DNA of 53,252 nucleotides from Acidiphilium iwatense (GTDB lineage: Bacteria; Pseudomonadota; Alphaproteobacteria; Acetobacterales; Acetobacteraceae), in the NCBI RefSeq assembly GCF_021556475.1, contig NZ_JAKGBZ010000024.1, forward strand, positions 1-53,252, read 5' to 3'. Each line of letters opens with the position of its first letter. Position 1 is the stretch's first letter. The translations under genes were made by a program, and so were the position numbers. The notes below the pieces were generated by a model. It searched no databases. It saw only the letters and a program-made list of their open reading frames with translations, and was not told the DNA's origin. Shown here piece by piece: positions 52,421-53,252 of this stretch.

Positions 52421-53252
52421 ATGGAGTATTATGTTGGAATTGACGTCTCGCTGAAAGAGAGCAGCGTGTGCGTGGTGGATGGCAAGGGGAAGATCGTTCG
52501 CGAGGCGAAGGTGGCGAGTGAGCCTGAAGCGCTTTGCCGACTTGTCGGCGGGATCGGCTTGCCGCTGACCCGGATTGGTCTTGAGGCGGGTCCGCTATCG
52601 CAATGGCTGCGTGAGGGGCTGGTGGATGCCGGCTTCGAGGTGGTGCTGCTGGAGACGCGGCATGTGAAGGCGGCGCTGTCGGCGATGACGGTGAAGACCG
52701 ATCGGAAAGATGCGCGCGGGATCGCTCAGCTGCTTCGCATGGGGTGGTATCGGCCAGTGCATGCCAAGTCGGCCGGCGCTCAGGAAGTGCGCGCCCTGCT
52801 TGTCGGACGCAAGCTGCTGCAAGCCAAGCTGTTGGATGTGGAGCTCAGCATTCGCGGTATCCTGCGTGGCTTCGGTCTAAAAGTTGGCGAGGTCAGTCGC
52901 GGGCGTTTTGAAGTTCGTATCCGGGAGCTTGCTGACGGGCATGCCATGCTCGAGACGGTGATCGGCGCAATGCTGCAGGCCAGGGCTACGCTATGGAGTG
53001 AGTTCACCCGCCTGCACCGCGCGATGCTGAAGATCGCACGGGCAGACCATGTCTGCCGGCGGTTGATGAGTGCGCCCGGGGTCGGCGCCCTCGTCGCGAT
53101 CACCTATCGCTCCGCGGTCGACGAACCCGAGCGGTTCTGCAAATCCCGGATGGTTGGCGCGTATTTCGGATTAACACCGAAGAAATACCAATCCGGCGAA
53201 ACCGACATCGACGGCGGGGTCAGCAAGGTCGGCGATGCCATGGTGCGGACAG
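52421..53252 (+). CDS. IS110-family transposase (DEDD recombinase), 3' end beyond window
   Basis: 277 residues visible. The RuvC-like DEDD catalytic domain shows D8 (VGIDVSLKESSV), E55 (RIGLEAGPLS), D94 and D97 (VKTDRKDARGIAQLL). The C-terminal Transposase_20 domain starts LMSAPGVGALVAITYRSAVDEPERF with GAYFGLTPKKYQSGETDIDGGVSKVGDAMVR; the catalytic Ser lies beyond the window end. ATG 52421 is preceded by AGGAA. Nothing in the visible part is broken. The insertion lies in an already disrupted region at the window's right edge. Confidence 0.92.
   Translation, partial: MEYYVGIDVSLKESSVCVVDGKGKIVREAKVASEPEALCRLVGGIGLPLTRIGLEAGPLSQWLREGLVDAGFEVVLLETRHVKAALSAMTVKTDRKDARGIAQLLRMGWYRPVHAKSAGAQEVRALLVGRKLLQAKLLDVELSIRGILRGFGLKVGEVSRGRFEVRIRELADGHAMLETVIGAMLQARATLWSEFTRLHRAMLKIARADHVCRRLMSAPGVGALVAITYRSAVDEPERFCKSRMVGAYFGLTPKKYQSGETDIDGGVSKVGDAMVRT

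Overview
The window is GC-rich bacterial DNA with compact operons, many overlapping start and stop codons and frequent GTG or TTG starts. Gene content points to an alphaproteobacterium, most likely Acetobacteraceae (an Acidiphilium-like acidophile): a fused AroK-AroB protein beside xerD, a fliF-fliG-fliN-flbD-flhA flagellar block, AddAB instead of RecBCD, EgtB/EgtD and FlbD. The family assignment is inferred from gene content and order; no rRNA gene is present.

Layout. 1-5653 (minus): a two-partner secretion pair, the TpsB transporter followed by a large TpsA exoprotein that runs off the left edge. 5859-6617: an IS630 transposase gene that appears to have two internal deletions. 6772-9792: YmdB-like phosphoesterase, cytochrome b561, a DUF429-like protein and a PaiB-like protein. 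9818-12432: aroKB divergent from xerD. 12435-20548 (minus): flagellar operon fliF-fliG-fliN-flbD-flhA-flhF-flhG, with no fliH between fliG and fliN. 20654-24572: tadA, then on plus a class I amidotransferase hydrolase, a pseudouridine synthase, rsmD and a D-lactate/glycolate-type dehydrogenase.

24644-32970 (plus) is a complete assimilatory nitrate module: NasT-like ANTAR regulator, nitrate transporter, NirB, NirD, NasA, and CobA for siroheme. The 331-base gap before the transporter gene holds a good sigma-54 promoter, a palindrome over the expected transcription start, and a leader with two candidate A1/G4 hexaloop hairpins flanking a terminator-like stem. This fits NasT-type antitermination and is the most interesting regulatory region here. 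32925-37201 (minus) is a self-contained TonB system: receptor, ExbB, ExbD, TonB.

37461-39941 (plus): aldo/keto reductase and an MFS transporter. 39924-47589 (minus): tsaE-addB-addA-trxA-thioesterase, tightly coupled. 47663-50936 (plus): thioredoxin-reductase-like ferredoxin-NADP reductase, then egtB-egtD (ergothioneine). 51062-51832 (minus): enoyl-CoA hydratase. The right edge is a scar: a truncated VOC gene, an inverted truncated flavin-reductase fragment, then an IS110-family transposase cut by the window end.

I did not find CRISPR arrays, tRNA or rRNA genes, defence islands or prophage. No obviously unprecedented multi-gene system is visible; the strongest candidates for a second look are the nas leader, the IS630 deletions and the paired palindromes after egtD.
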